7,135 bases of DNA from Sphingomonadales bacterium UBA1936. Its GTDB lineage: Bacteria > Pseudomonadota > Alphaproteobacteria > Sphingomonadales > Sphingomonadaceae. Below, piece by piece: positions 6,318 to 7,135 of this stretch; the stretch's first letter is position 1, and every line of letters starts with the position of its first letter. The notes beneath the pieces are model-generated. The model had not been told where the DNA came from, ran no database searches, and worked only from the letters and a program-made list of their open reading frames with translations. The DNA is taken from positions 1,236 to 8,370 of the forward strand of contig DDFE01000127.1 in the NCBI GenBank assembly GCA_002336985.1, written 5' to 3'. The translations under genes and the position numbers were made by a program.

Positions 6318-7135
6318 ATGCCGTTGGGAAGTACGCAGCTGATTTCGGCGGACAGCCATTTCAACGAACCGGGCGACCTGTTTACGAAGCGGGTTCCTGA
6401 GAAGTTCAAGAGCCGCGCACCGCGGATGGAAAGCTTCCCCGAGGGCGACGGCTGGATTTTCGAGGGTCTCGATGGACCGCGCAACTTCGGCTGGAATGCC
6501 TGTGCCGGCCTCGAGCCAGAGCAGATGAAGGCGTGGATGCGCTTCGAAGACATGCGCAAGGGTGGCTGGGATCCGGCCGAGCGCGTCAAGGAGCAGGACC
6601 GTGACGGCGTCACCGCCGAGGTCATGTATCCGACCCCGTCGGTTCAGGCTGCGATTGCGCTGGTCGAGGACGAAGAATTCCACCTCGCCCTGGTTCGTGC
6701 CTACAACGACTGGGTTTCGGAATATGTGGCGTACGATCCCGCCCGCTTCTGCGGCCTGGTCTTCCTTCCCAACCGCGGCGGCGTGAAGGTTGCGGTCGAC
6801 GAGATGAACCGGGTCCTGGGCCGTCCGGGCATGCGTGCGGTCATGGCGCAGGCCTATCCGACCGGCACGACGACCATGACCGACGAGCATGATTATCTGT
6901 GGGCGGCGATCCATGAGCGCGATGTCAGCTTCAACATCCACGTCGCACTCGGCATCTACAAGCCGAGCCCGCACAAGGCGAAGCTGCCGGGCTATGGCCG
7001 CTTTTTCGACGCGCCCAACCGCTGCATCGAGTTCATCTTCAACGGCGTGTTCGATCGCTACCCGAACCTGAAGGTCGCCTTTGCCGAAGTCGATTTCGGC
7101 TGGGTTCCCTATGTGAAGGAGCAGATCGACAACAA
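6318..7135 (+). CDS. amidohydrolase-2 family (metal-dependent TIM-barrel) enzyme, 3' end cut by window edge
   Basis: The frame is open for 272 codons from ATG 6318 to the right edge without a stop. The protein starts MPLGSTQLISADSHFNEP, the 'DSHxxEP' opening of a large amidohydrolase-2 subfamily related to ACMSD-type decarboxylases. D12-S-H14 stands where the metal-binding HxH or ExH of the first barrel strand is found in ACMSD-like enzymes. H208 in FNIHVAL is a likely further metal or active-site residue. E257 in FAEVDFGWVPY falls where ACMSD has its catalytic His in HGGG. Members of this subfamily are commonly about 350-400 residues, so about a quarter to a third, including the last-strand Asp, is missing here. 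Known relatives decarboxylate aromatic or unsaturated acids or hydrolyse C-C or lactone bonds; the reaction is not established. An in-frame TAG at 6297-6299 and a good ribosome-binding site fix the start. It has its own promoter. Confidence 0.9.
   Translation, partial: MPLGSTQLISADSHFNEPGDLFTKRVPEKFKSRAPRMESFPEGDGWIFEGLDGPRNFGWNACAGLEPEQMKAWMRFEDMRKGGWDPAERVKEQDRDGVTAEVMYPTPSVQAAIALVEDEEFHLALVRAYNDWVSEYVAYDPARFCGLVFLPNRGGVKVAVDEMNRVLGRPGMRAVMAQAYPTGTTTMTDEHDYLWAAIHERDVSFNIHVALGIYKPSPHKAKLPGYGRFFDAPNRCIEFIFNGVFDRYPNLKVAFAEVDFGWVPYVKEQIDN

Noticed and set aside
5747..6625. 292-codon minus-strand open frame crossing the MFS/amidohydrolase gap
   Set aside because: It would run antisense through the predicted promoter and both genes, has low-complexity polar composition, and shows no domain.
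1..7135. Complete Weimberg-type pentose or hexarate pathway
   Set aside because: Only a KGSADH-like enzyme and a generic SDR are present. No dehydratase, lactonase or deoxy-acid dehydratase is in the window, and the amidohydrolase opening (DSHxxEP) looks unlike the sugar lactonases of that superfamily.
1..7135. Defence system, CRISPR array, mobile element or RNA gene
   Set aside because: No array-like repeats, transposase, terminal repeats, tRNA- or rRNA-like sequence were seen; all long frames are metabolic or transport genes.

Overview
The window looks like an accessory catabolic and uptake locus from a GC-rich alphaproteobacterium, most likely a sphingomonad (Sphingomonas, Novosphingobium, Sphingobium, Sphingopyxis or a relative). 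The evidence is protein style: a TonB-dependent receptor with the DIVVTARRR TonB box, next to an SDR dehydrogenase, an MFS permease and a 'DSHxxEP' amidohydrolase. This combination is frequent in sphingomonads. No rRNA, tRNA, CRISPR, insertion sequence or phage gene was seen.

Layout. Positions 1-1379 (minus strand) hold most of an aldehyde dehydrogenase of the alpha-ketoglutarate-semialdehyde dehydrogenase type; its C-terminal end lies outside the window. A 245-base divergent intergenic region (1380-1624) separates it from a plus-strand series: a TonB-dependent outer-membrane receptor (1625-3961), a classical SDR oxidoreductase (4029-4796), a 12-helix MFS transporter (4931-6199) and the 5' part of an amidohydrolase-2 family enzyme (6318 to the right edge). 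The gaps in the plus-strand series are 67, 134 and 118 bases. Each gap contains an inverted repeat, and the last contains a good sigma70-type promoter, so the series may not be one simple operon.

How the genes may work together (inference). The receptor would bring a substrate across the outer membrane and the MFS permease would carry it or a product across the inner membrane. The SDR could oxidise an alcohol to a carbonyl. The amidohydrolase could decarboxylate or hydrolyse an intermediate. The divergent aldehyde dehydrogenase could oxidise a semialdehyde to an acid feeding the TCA cycle. The substrate cannot be named from the sequence. All visible catalytic motifs are intact and no frameshift was found.

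The most notable non-coding signals are a 15-bp stem-loop just after the receptor gene whose three G-U pairs make it specific to plus-strand RNA, an imperfect 12-bp inverted repeat just before the MFS ribosome-binding site, two inverted repeats over the amidohydrolase promoter, and several repeats in the divergent region. The genes themselves belong to known families. I see no convincing evidence for a wholly new type of system.
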